Assembly: GCF_001458295.1 (NCBI RefSeq)
Contig: NZ_CYUD01000001.1
Location: forward strand, 372,001 to 436,000
Source of the DNA: Ruegeria denitrificans
Lineage (GTDB): Bacteria; Pseudomonadota; Alphaproteobacteria; Rhodobacterales; Rhodobacteraceae
Reading direction: 5' to 3'
DNA length: 64,000 nucleotides
How positions within the stretch are numbered: the stretch's first letter is position 1; the number at the start of each line of letters is the position of its first letter. Shown here piece by piece: positions 33,945-41,389 of this stretch. A model generated the notes under the pieces. It was not told the DNA's origin and searched no databases. It saw only the letters and a list, made by a program, of their open reading frames with translations. A program made the position numbers and the translations under genes.

Positions 33945-34148
33945 TTTGCGCGGAAATTCGCCTTATGGGCGAATTCCAGCCGGAATGCTAACCAGAAACA
34001 ATACTTTGTTTGCGGCCCGGATTGTGACGTGCAAGCTAAACGGGCCGTGCGGCTCTACTTTGCCTGCGCCGCACAAGCACCTACTATTCCGTACCCCTTC
34101 CTTCCGCGGGCAGGTTTGTGAAACTCACAAAATCCTGCCCGCGTTTTT
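33945..34148 (+). ncRNA. candidate intergenic small RNA with terminator
   Basis: No reading frame explains this stretch, yet it holds four consecutive stems. They are AATTCGCC/GGCGAATT (33955-33975); GGCCCG/CGGGCC extended to seven pairs (34013-34047); GTGCGGC/GCCGCAC (34047-34074, sharing base 34047); and a long terminator stem (34105-34143) followed by five T. Between stems 3 and 4 lies a single-stranded C/U-rich tract (CCCCTTCCTT, near 34095-34104) that could pair with ribosome binding sites. A possible promoter is TTGCCT (33912-33917) and TATAAG (33933-33938), although the spacer is only 15 bases. I could not match it to 6S, SRP or tmRNA. Confidence 0.5.
34105..34148 (+). terminator. strong intrinsic terminator of the candidate small RNA
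   Basis: CGCGGGCAGG (34105-34114) pairs perfectly with CCTGCCCGCG (34134-34143). Inside it TTTGTGA pairs with TCACAAA with only a two-base bulge, giving about 17 pairs around a three-base loop. Five T follow (34144-34148). No annotated plus-strand gene ends upstream within 1.7 kb. Confidence 0.85.
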
Positions 34149-34210
34149 CTTTACGCTCGTTGCGGGTATAAGGCGGCATAAATCTGCGCAAAAACTCGAC
34201 AAACATCGCT

Positions 34211-34225
34211 TGTTATTGAATAACA
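34211..34225. promoter_or_regulatory. perfect palindrome upstream of the glycine-rich lipoprotein gene
   Basis: TGTTAT-TGA-ATAACA is a 15-base perfect inverted repeat 58 bases before the lipoprotein start and downstream of the strong terminator at 34105-34148. It could be a regulator site for the lipoprotein gene; the regulator is unknown. Confidence 0.35.
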
Positions 34226-34283
34226 GTGCTCGGTTCCGGCATCTGCGCCCCAATGCATCAAGAAACCTAAAGGGGCAGAACGC

Positions 34284-34487
34284 ATGCGATTCTCAAATTT
34301 CATCCTGGCCGTTGCGACCTGCGCAGGCCTTGCAGCCTGCGGCGATTCCACCGGTGAACAGGCACTGCTTGGCGGTGGCGCGGGGGCCGTGGGCGCGGCG
34401 GTTGTCAGCGCCGACCCGCTGCTTGGTGCCGTGGTCGGGGCTGCGGGCAACGTGCTGTACTGCAAAACCCAGAAGAACTGTTACTAA
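34284..34487 (+). CDS. small glycine-rich lipoprotein
   Basis: A 67-residue lipoprotein. The signal peptide MRFSNFILAVATCAGLAAC has its lipobox LAAC with Cys at residue 19. The rest is a glycine-zipper-like stretch (GGGAGAVGAAVVSADPLLGA then VVGAAG) ending in YCKTQKNCY. Similar small envelope lipoproteins are common in Rhodobacteraceae and have no assigned role; the zipper suggests membrane association. A GGGG-containing leader precedes the ATG. Two hairpins follow the stop. Confidence 0.78.
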   Translation: MRFSNFILAVATCAGLAACGDSTGEQALLGGGAGAVGAAVVSADPLLGAVVGAAGNVLYCKTQKNCY

Positions 34488-34496
34488 CGTAAAATT

Positions 34497-34515
34497 CGGG
34501 GCGTCCGTCGCCCCG
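34497..34515 (+). repeat. GC hairpin after the lipoprotein gene
   Basis: CGGGGCG-TCCGT-CGCCCCG is a perfect seven-base-pair stem starting nine bases after the lipoprotein stop. No T-run follows. A second, better terminator stem comes 18 bases later. Confidence 0.5.
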
Positions 34516-34532
34516 TCCGTCATCGCGCATCA

Positions 34533-34568
34533 CGCCGTCGCAGGGTTTACGCCTTGCGGCGGCGTTTT
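34533..34568 (+). terminator. terminator or attenuator just upstream of pccA
   Basis: CGCCGTCGCA and TGCGGCGGCG form a ten-base-pair stem (one G-U pair) with a 12-base loop, followed by four T and then GCGTTT. It ends 33 bases before the pccA start, leaving no room for a separate promoter after it. Transcripts for pccA must therefore either read through it or arise from a site that overlaps it. Confidence 0.7.
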
Positions 34569-34601
34569 GCGTTTCCAGAACATCAAGACAAAGGACGTTT
34601 C

Positions 34602-36647
34602 ATGTTCAACAAGATCCTGATCGCCAACCGGGGCGAGATTGCCTGCCGGGTCATCAAGACTGCGCGCAAGATGGGTATTGGCACGGTCGCCATATATTCG
34701 GATGCGGATCGACAAGCGTTGCATGTGTCGATGGCAGATGAGGCCGTACATATCGGCCCGCCGCCTGCGAACCAGTCCTATATTGTGATCGACAAAGTGA
34801 TGGACGCCATCCGCCAAAGCGGCGCGCAGGCTGTGCATCCAGGTTACGGTTTTCTGTCGGAAAACGCGAAATTCGCCGAGGCGCTGGAAGCTGAAGGCGT
34901 AGCTTTTGTCGGCCCCCCGGTTGGGGCGATTGAAAGCATGGGGGACAAGATCACCTCGAAGAAAATCGCGCAGGACGCGGGTGTTTCGACTGTTCCAGGT
35001 TACATGGGCCTGATCGAAGACGCGGACGAGGCGGTTAAGATCTCGAACGACGTCGGCTATCCGGTCATGATCAAGGCCAGCGCTGGCGGTGGTGGTAAAG
35101 GCATGCGGATCGCGTGGAATGATGAAGAAGCGCGAGAAGGCTTTCAGTCCTCAAAGAACGAGGCCGCGAATTCGTTTGGTGATGATCGAATTTTCATCGA
35201 GAAATTTGTGACCCAACCGCGCCATATCGAAATTCAGGTACTTTGTGACAGCCATGGTAACGGGGTTTATCTGGGTGAGCGGGAATGCTCGATCCAGCGC
35301 CGCAACCAGAAAGTGGTCGAAGAAGCCCCGTCGCCCTTCCTTGATCCCGAAACCCGCAAAGCGATGGGTGAGCAGGCCGTGGCCCTGGCAAAGGCGGTGA
35401 ATTACGCCAGCGCGGGTACGGTCGAATTCATCGTGGATGGCGACAAGAACTTTTACTTCCTCGAAATGAACACGCGTCTGCAAGTGGAACACCCAGTGAC
35501 CGAGCTGATCACCGGCGTAGATCTGGTTGAACAGATGATCCGTGTTGCGGCGGGTGAGGCACTGTCGATCACTCAGGACGATGTGACCCTGACGGGCTGG
35601 GCCATCGAAAATCGTCTTTACGCCGAGGACCCGTATCGCAACTTCCTGCCGTCGATTGGCCGTCTGACCCGCTATCGTCCGCCACAGGAAACCGCTGCCG
35701 GCCCTATGTTGGTCAACGGCAAGTGGCAAGGCGACGCGCCCAATAGTGAGGCCGCCGTGCGCAACGATACCGGTGTCTATGAGGGTGGCGAGATCAGCAT
35801 GTATTACGATCCGATGATCGCCAAGCTGTGCACCTGGGCACCGACTCGCGAAGCCGCGATCGAAGCGATGCGTGTGGCGCTGGATAGTTTCGAGGTCGAA
35901 GGCATCGGCCACAATCTGCCTTTCCTGTCGGCTGTGATGGATCACCCAAAGTTCGTCAGCGGCGACATGACAACGGCCTTCATCGCCGAAGAATACCCCG
36001 ATGGTTTCGAAGGTGTAACCTTGCCCGAGGCCGCCCTGCGTCGCATCGCGGCCTCGTGCGCAGCGATGCACCGTGTTGCCGAGATTCGCCGTACCCGCGT
36101 CTCGGGCCGCATGGACAATCACGAACGCAAGGTTGGAACCGACTGGATCGTCACCCTGCAAGGTCAGGATTTCGAGGTCGCCATTGATGCGGATCACGAA
36201 GGGTCAACGGTAACCTTTTCGGATGGCGCCGTGATGCGTGTTGCGTCTGATTGGACACCTGGCGATCAGCTTGCGTTGCTGGATGCCGACGGCAGCCCTC
36301 TTGTTCTAAAGGTGGGCAAAATCTCTGGCGGCTTCCGCATTCGCAATCGTGGAGCTGACTTGAAGGCTCATGTCCGTACGCCGCGTCAGGCAGAACTGGC
36401 CAGGTTGATGCCCGAGAAGCTGCCGCCAGATACGTCGAAGATGCTGCTTTGCCCGATGCCGGGCCTGATCGTGAAGGTCAATGTTGAAGTGGGACAGGAG
36501 GTACAGGAAGGCCAGGCGCTGTGCACGGTCGAAGCAATGAAGATGGAAAACATCCTGCGCGCCGAAAAGAAAGGCACCGTTGCCAAGATCAACGCGGGCC
36601 CGGGCGACAGTCTTGCCGTCGACGATGTGATCATCGAGTTCGAGTGA
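34602..36647 (+). CDS. pccA: propionyl-CoA carboxylase alpha (biotin) subunit
   Basis: 681 residues in the PccA order. The biotin carboxylase (about 1-445) starts MFNKILIANRGEIACRVIKT and contains the ATP-grasp loop MIKASAGGGGKGMRIAW and LEMNTRLQVEHPVTE. A BT-type linker domain that docks on PccB follows, then a C-terminal biotinyl domain with EAMKMEN and the modified Lys at residue 647. It carboxylates biotin using ATP and bicarbonate; with PccB it forms the alpha6beta6 enzyme. An AAGGAC site precedes the ATG. A terminator-like stem lies immediately upstream. Confidence 0.95.
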   Translation: MFNKILIANRGEIACRVIKTARKMGIGTVAIYSDADRQALHVSMADEAVHIGPPPANQSYIVIDKVMDAIRQSGAQAVHPGYGFLSENAKFAEALEAEGVAFVGPPVGAIESMGDKITSKKIAQDAGVSTVPGYMGLIEDADEAVKISNDVGYPVMIKASAGGGGKGMRIAWNDEEAREGFQSSKNEAANSFGDDRIFIEKFVTQPRHIEIQVLCDSHGNGVYLGERECSIQRRNQKVVEEAPSPFLDPETRKAMGEQAVALAKAVNYASAGTVEFIVDGDKNFYFLEMNTRLQVEHPVTELITGVDLVEQMIRVAAGEALSITQDDVTLTGWAIENRLYAEDPYRNFLPSIGRLTRYRPPQETAAGPMLVNGKWQGDAPNSEAAVRNDTGVYEGGEISMYYDPMIAKLCTWAPTREAAIEAMRVALDSFEVEGIGHNLPFLSAVMDHPKFVSGDMTTAFIAEEYPDGFEGVTLPEAALRRIAASCAAMHRVAEIRRTRVSGRMDNHERKVGTDWIVTLQGQDFEVAIDADHEGSTVTFSDGAVMRVASDWTPGDQLALLDADGSPLVLKVGKISGGFRIRNRGADLKAHVRTPRQAELARLMPEKLPPDTSKMLLCPMPGLIVKVNVEVGQEVQEGQALCTVEAMKMENILRAEKKGTVAKINAGPGDSLAVDDVIIEFE

Positions 36648-36660
36648 TCATGTCCGCGCG

Positions 36661-36718
36661 TTTGCCATACGTCCAATCGGTCCCGGCGTGTCGCGCCAGG
36701 GCCTTCGGGCATGGCAAA
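36661..36718. repeat. inverted repeat TTTGCCAT ... ATGGCAAA between convergent genes
   Basis: TTTGCCAT (36661-36668) and ATGGCAAA (36711-36718) are perfect complements separated by 42 bases. The right arm ends five bases before the stop of the convergent DUF4174 gene, and the left arm begins 13 bases after the pccA stop. It may serve as a loose bidirectional terminator. Confidence 0.3.
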
Positions 36719-36723
36719 AGCAG

Positions 36724-37170
36724 TCAGCCGCCTTGCCGCCGTTCGCGAATCTCGCGTTCGCGCAGGGGGGTTTTGTCGATGGATCGGCCGATTTCACGCA
36801 CGCTCCACGGGGACGGTTTGCGCAGTTTTACCACGCCGTCCTTGTCGACAAACACCATCTGGAACCCGCGCGGTCGCAGCTGCGAACGGATCGGGGACGG
36901 CGCATCAGGGTCGGTATCGGTCAGCACGATCACATCCCGGTCGCGCATCGCCGCCTCACCTTCGATCAGCATGTCGATCTGTTGCTGGAATCGCGGGTCG
37001 GCGGGCGTATCGGCAAAAACGACGATGGGTCGATTGACCCAGAGAAATTCACTGAGATCGCTGTCACCAGTGGGGCGAACATATTCGTCTTCCACCGGTG
37101 CAGACCCGTCGGCGGCAAATACAGCCAGCGGGAATAGTGCCGAGAAAACAAGGGCAAGCGTTCGTGTCAT
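36724..37170 (-). CDS. DUF4174 exported protein
   Basis: A 148-residue protein with a signal peptide (MTRTLALVFSALFPLAVFAA, cleavage after about residue 20). The body WVNRPIVVFADTPADPRFQQ then DMLIEGEAAMRDRDVIVLTD and PRGFQMVFVDKDGVVKLRK is the DUF4174 fold, thioredoxin-like but without the CxxC, so probably a periplasmic non-redox relative. The ATG at 37170 follows a perfect AGGAGG. A much longer open frame continues upstream on the same strand (to 38391), but that part is antisense to the mutase gene and not coding. It faces the mutase across a 168-base divergent spacer. Confidence 0.83.
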   Translation of the reverse strand: MTRTLALVFSALFPLAVFAADGSAPVEDEYVRPTGDSDLSEFLWVNRPIVVFADTPADPRFQQQIDMLIEGEAAMRDRDVIVLTDTDPDAPSPIRSQLRPRGFQMVFVDKDGVVKLRKPSPWSVREIGRSIDKTPLREREIRERRQGG

Positions 37171-37252
37171 GGGGCCTCCTGTTGATTTGAATATAGCCTC
37201 TGTACCGCTGAATGCGACCGGCGAATTTAACTTGGCGCTCAAAATTTCGCGC

Positions 37253-37275
37253 TTTGCCGCCTTTGAAGAGGCAAA
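37253..37275. promoter_or_regulatory. TTTGCC-N11-GGCAAA repeat upstream of methylmalonyl-CoA mutase
   Basis: A perfect inverted repeat 64-86 bases before the mutase start, with the same TTTGC and GCAAA arms seen in front of pccR and pccB but more widely spaced. This is a possible further PccR site, by inference from shared motif and shared pathway. Confidence 0.45.
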
Positions 37276-37338
37276 CACCAACATCGCCACCCGCAGGCCA
37301 CACCCCGCGGTGCCCCGAATTGACGAGAGGATTATGCA

Positions 37339-39465
37339 ATGACCGACACAAACGAATGGCGCGCGCTTGCCGAAAAAGAGTTGCGCGGGCGTCCGTTGGC
37401 GGATCTGACGAAAGAGACGCTGGAAGGCATCGAAGTCAAACCGCTCTATACCCAAGAGGACACGGCCGATCTGCCCCATATAGGCAATCTGCCCGGTTTC
37501 GGTCCATTTACCCGGGGTGTGAAGGCGACGATGTATACAGGTCGCCCCTGGACCGTTCGGCAATATGCGGGGTTCTCGACGGCGGAAGAATCCAACGCAT
37601 TTTACCGCAGCAACCTGGCCGCCGGTCAGCAGGGCATTTCGGTCGCCTTCGATCTGGCGACGCACCGTGGCTATGACAGCGACCACCCGCGTGTGGTCGG
37701 GGATGTCGGCAAGGCCGGTGTAGCAATCGACAGCGTCGAAGACATGAAAGCGCTGTTCGACGGCATCCCACTGGACAAGGTCACTGTTTCGATGACGATG
37801 AACGGCGCGGTGGTTCCCATCCTCGCCAGCTTTATCGTTGCGGGCGAAGAGCAGGGGCACGACAAATCGGTTCTGGCGGGCACCATTCAGAACGACATCC
37901 TCAAGGAATTCATGGTGCGCAACACTTACGTGTACCCGCCCGAGCCGTCGATCCGGATCATTTCGGATATCATCGCCTATACGTCGAACGAAATGCCCAA
38001 GTTCAACTCGATCTCCATCTCTGGCTACCACATGCAGGAAGCGGGCGGGAATCTGGTGCAGGAGCTGGCCTATACACTGGCCGACGGTCGTGAATATGTG
38101 CGCACTGCCATCAATGCCGGGCTGGACGTGGACAAGTTCGCAGGGCGGCTGAGCTTTTTCTTTGGCATGGGCATGAATTTCTTCATGGAAATTGCCAAGC
38201 TGCGGGCCGCTCGAACCTTGTGGCACCGTGTGATGACGGAATTCGATGCCAAGAACGATCGTTCGAAAATGTTGCGCACTCACTGCCAGACTTCCGGTGT
38301 GTCGTTGCAGGAACAGGACCCCTATAACAACGTGATCCGTACCGCGTATGAAGCGATGAGCGCCGTTCTGGGCGGAACCCAGTCCCTGCACACCAACGCA
38401 TTGGATGAGGCGATTGCCTTGCCGACCGAATTCTCAGCCCGAATTGCGCGAAACACCCAGTTGATCTTGCAGGAGGAAACAGGTGTGACGGATGTGATCG
38501 ATCCTTTGGCCGGTTCTTATTACATCGAATCTCTGACCAATGAACTTGTCGAGAAGGCATGGGCGTTGATGGAAGAGGTCGAGGAAATGGGCGGAATGAC
38601 CAAGGCCGTGGCCAGCGGTATGCCCAAGCTGCGCATCGAAGAAAGCGCGGCCCGGCGTCAGGCGATGATCGACCGCGGCGACGAAGTGATCGTTGGTGTC
38701 AACAAATACCGTAAGGAAAAAGAAGACCCGATCGAAATTCTGGATGTCGACAACGTCGTCGTCCGCGAGGCGCAGATCGCAAAACTGAAGAAGATGCGCG
38801 AAATGCGGGATGAGCTGGCCTGTCAAGCAGCTTTGGATGAACTGACCCGACGCGCTAAAGAAGGCGGTAATCTGTTGGAGGCCGCTGTCGAAGCCGCGCG
38901 AGCGCGGGCATCCCTGGGAGAAATCACAATGGCTATGGAAAAAGAATTCGGCCGTCACCGCGCCGAAGTGAAAACTTTGGCCGGCGTCTACGGCGCAGCT
39001 TATGAGGGCGACGAAGGGTTTGCCGCCATTCAGGAAGCAATCGAAAAATTCGCCGAAGCCGAAGGCCGTCGACCCCGATTGCTGGTAGTTAAAATGGGCC
39101 AGGATGGGCATGACCGAGGTGCAAAAGTGATCGCGACCGCTTTTGCGGATATCGGATTTGACGTCGACGTTGGTCCCTTGTTCCAGACGCCCGCTGAAGC
39201 AGCGCAGGATGCTGTCGACAACGATGTGCATGTGGTCGGTATTTCCTCGCAGGCCGCGGGGCACAAGACACTGGCGCCGCTGTTGGTTGAAGAGCTTAAA
39301 AAGGCCGGGGCCGAGGATATTATCGTGATCTGCGGGGGCGTGATCCCTCAGCAGGATTATCAATTCCTCTATGACCATGGCGTGAAGGCAATCTTTGGTC
39401 CGGGCACCAATATCCCCGAGGCCGCGCAGGACATCCTGCGCCTGATCGGCGAAGCAAAAGGCTGA
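37339..39465 (+). CDS. methylmalonyl-CoA mutase
   Basis: A 708-residue adenosylcobalamin enzyme that rearranges (R)-methylmalonyl-CoA to succinyl-CoA, the last step of propionate assimilation. The TIM-barrel part (about 1-540) contains [20 protein letters not shown] and the substrate region [11 protein letters not shown]. The C-terminal B12 domain shows DGHDRG (DxHxxG) with cobalt-binding His at residue 591. This is the single-chain type fused to its B12 domain. The MeaB-type chaperone and the epimerase are not in the window. A terminator lies at 39526. Confidence 0.95.
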   Translation: MTDTNEWRALAEKELRGRPLADLTKETLEGIEVKPLYTQEDTADLPHIGNLPGFGPFTRGVKATMYTGRPWTVRQYAGFSTAEESNAFYRSNLAAGQQGISVAFDLATHRGYDSDHPRVVGDVGKAGVAIDSVEDMKALFDGIPLDKVTVSMTMNGAVVPILASFIVAGEEQGHDKSVLAGTIQNDILKEFMVRNTYVYPPEPSIRIISDIIAYTSNEMPKFNSISISGYHMQEAGGNLVQELAYTLADGREYVRTAINAGLDVDKFAGRLSFFFGMGMNFFMEIAKLRAARTLWHRVMTEFDAKNDRSKMLRTHCQTSGVSLQEQDPYNNVIRTAYEAMSAVLGGTQSLHTNALDEAIALPTEFSARIARNTQLILQEETGVTDVIDPLAGSYYIESLTNELVEKAWALMEEVEEMGGMTKAVASGMPKLRIEESAARRQAMIDRGDEVIVGVNKYRKEKEDPIEILDVDNVVVREAQIAKLKKMREMRDELACQAALDELTRRAKEGGNLLEAAVEAARARASLGEITMAMEKEFGRHRAEVKTLAGVYGAAYEGDEGFAAIQEAIEKFAEAEGRRPRLLVVKMGQDGHDRGAKVIATAFADIGFDVDVGPLFQTPAEAAQDAVDNDVHVVGISSQAAGHKTLAPLLVEELKKAGAEDIIVICGGVIPQQDYQFLYDHGVKAIFGPGTNIPEAAQDILRLIGEAKG

Positions 39466-39525
39466 CGTCTGCCAAGGTTTTTTGCCGAATAATCTTGTGA
39501 TTCAGCGCCGTTGACGAAAACATGC

Positions 39526-39555
39526 GACCAGATCCCTCAGGGTCTGGTCGTTTTT
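39526..39555 (+). terminator. intrinsic terminator after methylmalonyl-CoA mutase
   Basis: GACCAGA-T-CCC / GGG-TCTGGTC form ten base pairs with one bulged T and a three-base loop, followed by GTTTTT. It begins 60 bases after the mutase stop and overlaps the leader of the VOC gene, whose ribosome site GGAGAG starts four bases later. Confidence 0.8.
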
Positions 39556-39571
39556 GTTGGAGAGAGCTCAC

Positions 39572-40174
39572 GTGCTACTGGATCATCTGGCCGTTGCGGG
39601 CGAGACCTTGGAAGAAGCCTCGGCCCATATCGAACACGCTTTGGGAATGCCGCTGCAGGCGGGCGGCAAGCATGAGGCTTTCGGCACGCATAACCGGCTG
39701 CTGGGATTGCGGGACGGCCTTTATCTTGAGGCCATCGCAATCGACCCGCAGGCCCCAAAAATAGAACGCACGCGATGGTTCGATCTGGATCGCTTCACTG
39801 GACAGCCGCGCCTGACCAACTGGATATGTCGGGTTTTGGATATTCAGGCCGCGCTGTCTATTTTTCCCGATGGCGTGGGCCAGCCCATAGACCTGACCCG
39901 CGGCGCGCTCAGGTGGCAAATGGCGGTCCCGCCCAACGGGCGGTTACCTTTCGACAACCTGTTTCCGGCGCTCATTCAATGGCATGGCGATTTGCATCCG
40001 GCGCGGATGTTGCAGGACAGCGGATGTCGGCTGAAACGGTTGGTGGTCTTTCATCCAGATGCTCTGGATTTGGCCCGGCTCCTGGGCAACCTGGAAGCCG
40101 TTGTGTTCGACACCGGCCCGGCTGCGTTACGGGCCGAGTTGGAAACGCCTCATGGCGTGCGCGTGCTGGAATGA
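39572..40174 (+). CDS. VOC/glyoxalase-like domain protein
   Basis: A 200-residue protein. Its N-terminus (LLDHLAVAGETLEEASAHIE) and GGKHEAFGTHNRLLGLRDGL YLEAI pattern is that of glyoxalase-like (PF13468-type) VOC proteins, with His and Glu residues that would bind a metal. Substrate unknown. No ATG is available: the likely start is GTG at 39572, seven bases after GGAGAG. The stop overlaps the ATG of the acetyltransferase gene (ATGA), so the pair is coupled. In some bacteria VOC proteins act as methylmalonyl-CoA epimerase, but this subfamily is different in length and motif. Confidence 0.78.
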   Translation: MLLDHLAVAGETLEEASAHIEHALGMPLQAGGKHEAFGTHNRLLGLRDGLYLEAIAIDPQAPKIERTRWFDLDRFTGQPRLTNWICRVLDIQAALSIFPDGVGQPIDLTRGALRWQMAVPPNGRLPFDNLFPALIQWHGDLHPARMLQDSGCRLKRLVVFHPDALDLARLLGNLEAVVFDTGPAALRAELETPHGVRVLE

Positions 40175-40659
40175 GGATACGGCAGGCGCGGGCTGCGGAC
40201 GCTGCCGCTATTGCAGATATCGTCAACGCGATTATTAAGGACACGCTCGTCACCTTCACCACGGATGAACGCAGCAACGAAAGTATCGCTAAAGATATCG
40301 AAGCCCGTGGTCGTGGTTATTTGGTTGCGGAACAGGAAAAGCAGGTTTTGGGATTTGCCACTATTAGCCCGTTCCGCTCCGGGCCAGGTTACGCGCAGTG
40401 CCGTGAACTTACGATTCATTTAACCCCTGATGCGCAGGGGCAGGGTGCCGGACGCGCCTTGATTGCAGCGCTCGAATCCGATGCCCGGAAGGATGGTGTG
40501 CATGTGCTGGTCGCTGGGATCTCCTCGGCCAATCCGGGGGCGGTCGCATTTCACACTGCACTGGGGTTTGAACAGGTCGGCCGCATGCCCGAGGTTGGAA
40601 GAAAGTGGGGCAAATGGCTGGATCTTGTGCTGATGCAGAAAATTATTTCTGGGGAATGA
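40171..40659 (+). CDS. GNAT family N-acetyltransferase
   Basis: A 162-residue acetyltransferase. The N-terminus MRIRQARAADAAAIADIVNA, the acetyl-CoA loop DAQGQGAGRALIAALE (Q/RxxGxG/A) and the closing NPGAVAFHTALGFEQVGRM are all GNAT signatures. The last resembles the PAT/YncA (phosphinothricin or methionine derivative acetyltransferase) branch. The acceptor is unknown. Translationally coupled to the VOC gene by a four-base overlap. Confidence 0.87.
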   Translation: MRIRQARAADAAAIADIVNAIIKDTLVTFTTDERSNESIAKDIEARGRGYLVAEQEKQVLGFATISPFRSGPGYAQCRELTIHLTPDAQGQGAGRALIAALESDARKDGVHVLVAGISSANPGAVAFHTALGFEQVGRMPEVGRKWGKWLDLVLMQKIISGE

Positions 40660-40704
40660 TCTGTGGCACCTGACAGTCGCGAATTCGAGCGCTAGGGTGC
40701 GAGC

Positions 40705-41385
40705 ATGTCGATCTGGACTCGCATATCCGACGCGCTAAGCGCGCTTGCCCAAGGCGAAAGCCTGACTGCTGTATTCGAAAAGTTGCGCACACCGCCGGAG
40801 CGTTCGATCGCGTTCGCGATCGCCGTGATCGCGCTGGGCGCGAAGATGGCCAAAGCCGATGGGCAGGTGACGCGAGATGAGGTCACAGCCTTTCGCGATG
40901 TCTTCCAGATTGCCCGCGATGACGAGGCCGGTGCTGCACGTGTGTTTGACATGGCCCGGACAGATGTTGCCGGCTATGAGGATTATGCCCGCAAGATCGC
41001 CCGTATGTTTGCCGATGACAGCACAACGCTGTGCGATTTGATGGAGGGGCTGTTTCACATCGCTATGGCCGACGGGTTCTATCACCCGAACGAGAACGAG
41101 TTTCTGGAACAGGTCAGCCGTATTTTCGGCCAGACCGATGCGCAGTTCATGGCCTTGCGCGCCCGCTTTGTGCCTGATGCGCCCAATGACCCCTATACCG
41201 TTTTGGGTGTGCCACACGACATGCCGCTGCCCGATATCCGCAAAGTCTGGCGGCAGCTTGTGCGCGAAACCCATCCCGACGCGATGATGGCCCGCGGCGT
41301 CCCCGAGGAAGCCATTCGACTGGCCGAAAAAAAGATGATCGACATCAATCGCGCCTGGGACGAGATCAACGGCGCAAAGGCCTAA
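40705..41385 (+). CDS. TerB-DnaJ domain protein (DjlA-like)
   Basis: A 226-residue protein with a TerB-like helical domain (about 30-145: ALGAKMAKADGQVTRDEVTA and IAMADGFYHPNENEFLEQVS, with its acidic metal-binding pattern). A C-terminal J domain (about 155-226: DPYTVLGVPHDMPLPDIRK) carries the essential HPD in ETHPDAM. This resembles DjlA without the N-terminal membrane helix. It should stimulate DnaK ATPase and recruit substrates. Followed after four bases by the next gene, so probably co-transcribed. Confidence 0.88.
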   Translation: MSIWTRISDALSALAQGESLTAVFEKLRTPPERSIAFAIAVIALGAKMAKADGQVTRDEVTAFRDVFQIARDDEAGAARVFDMARTDVAGYEDYARKIARMFADDSTTLCDLMEGLFHIAMADGFYHPNENEFLEQVSRIFGQTDAQFMALRARFVPDAPNDPYTVLGVPHDMPLPDIRKVWRQLVRETHPDAMMARGVPEEAIRLAEKKMIDINRAWDEINGAKA

Positions 41386-41389
41386 GCGG

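Noticed and set aside
33900-34148. Reading the structured gap as SRP RNA, tmRNA or 6S RNA
   Set aside because: The SRP GGAA tetraloop motif, the tmRNA tRNA-like ends and the 6S long closing stem are all missing.
32398-34620. A 740-codon open frame on the plus strand
   Set aside because: It is antisense to the porin gene for most of its length and crosses the terminators at 32441 and 34105. Its translation shows no family pattern, while the minus-strand porin has signal peptide, coiled coil and barrel end.
35151-36197. A 348-codon minus-strand frame
   Set aside because: Antisense to pccA; low-complexity composition and no start signal.
37171-38391. Upstream extension of the DUF4174 gene to 555 codons
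   Set aside because: The extension is antisense to the start of the methylmalonyl-CoA mutase, lacks a ribosome site, and the DUF4174 protein has its own AGGAGG, ATG and signal peptide at 37170.
38434-39378. A 314-codon minus-strand frame
   Set aside because: Antisense to the cobalamin domain of the mutase; no domain pattern.
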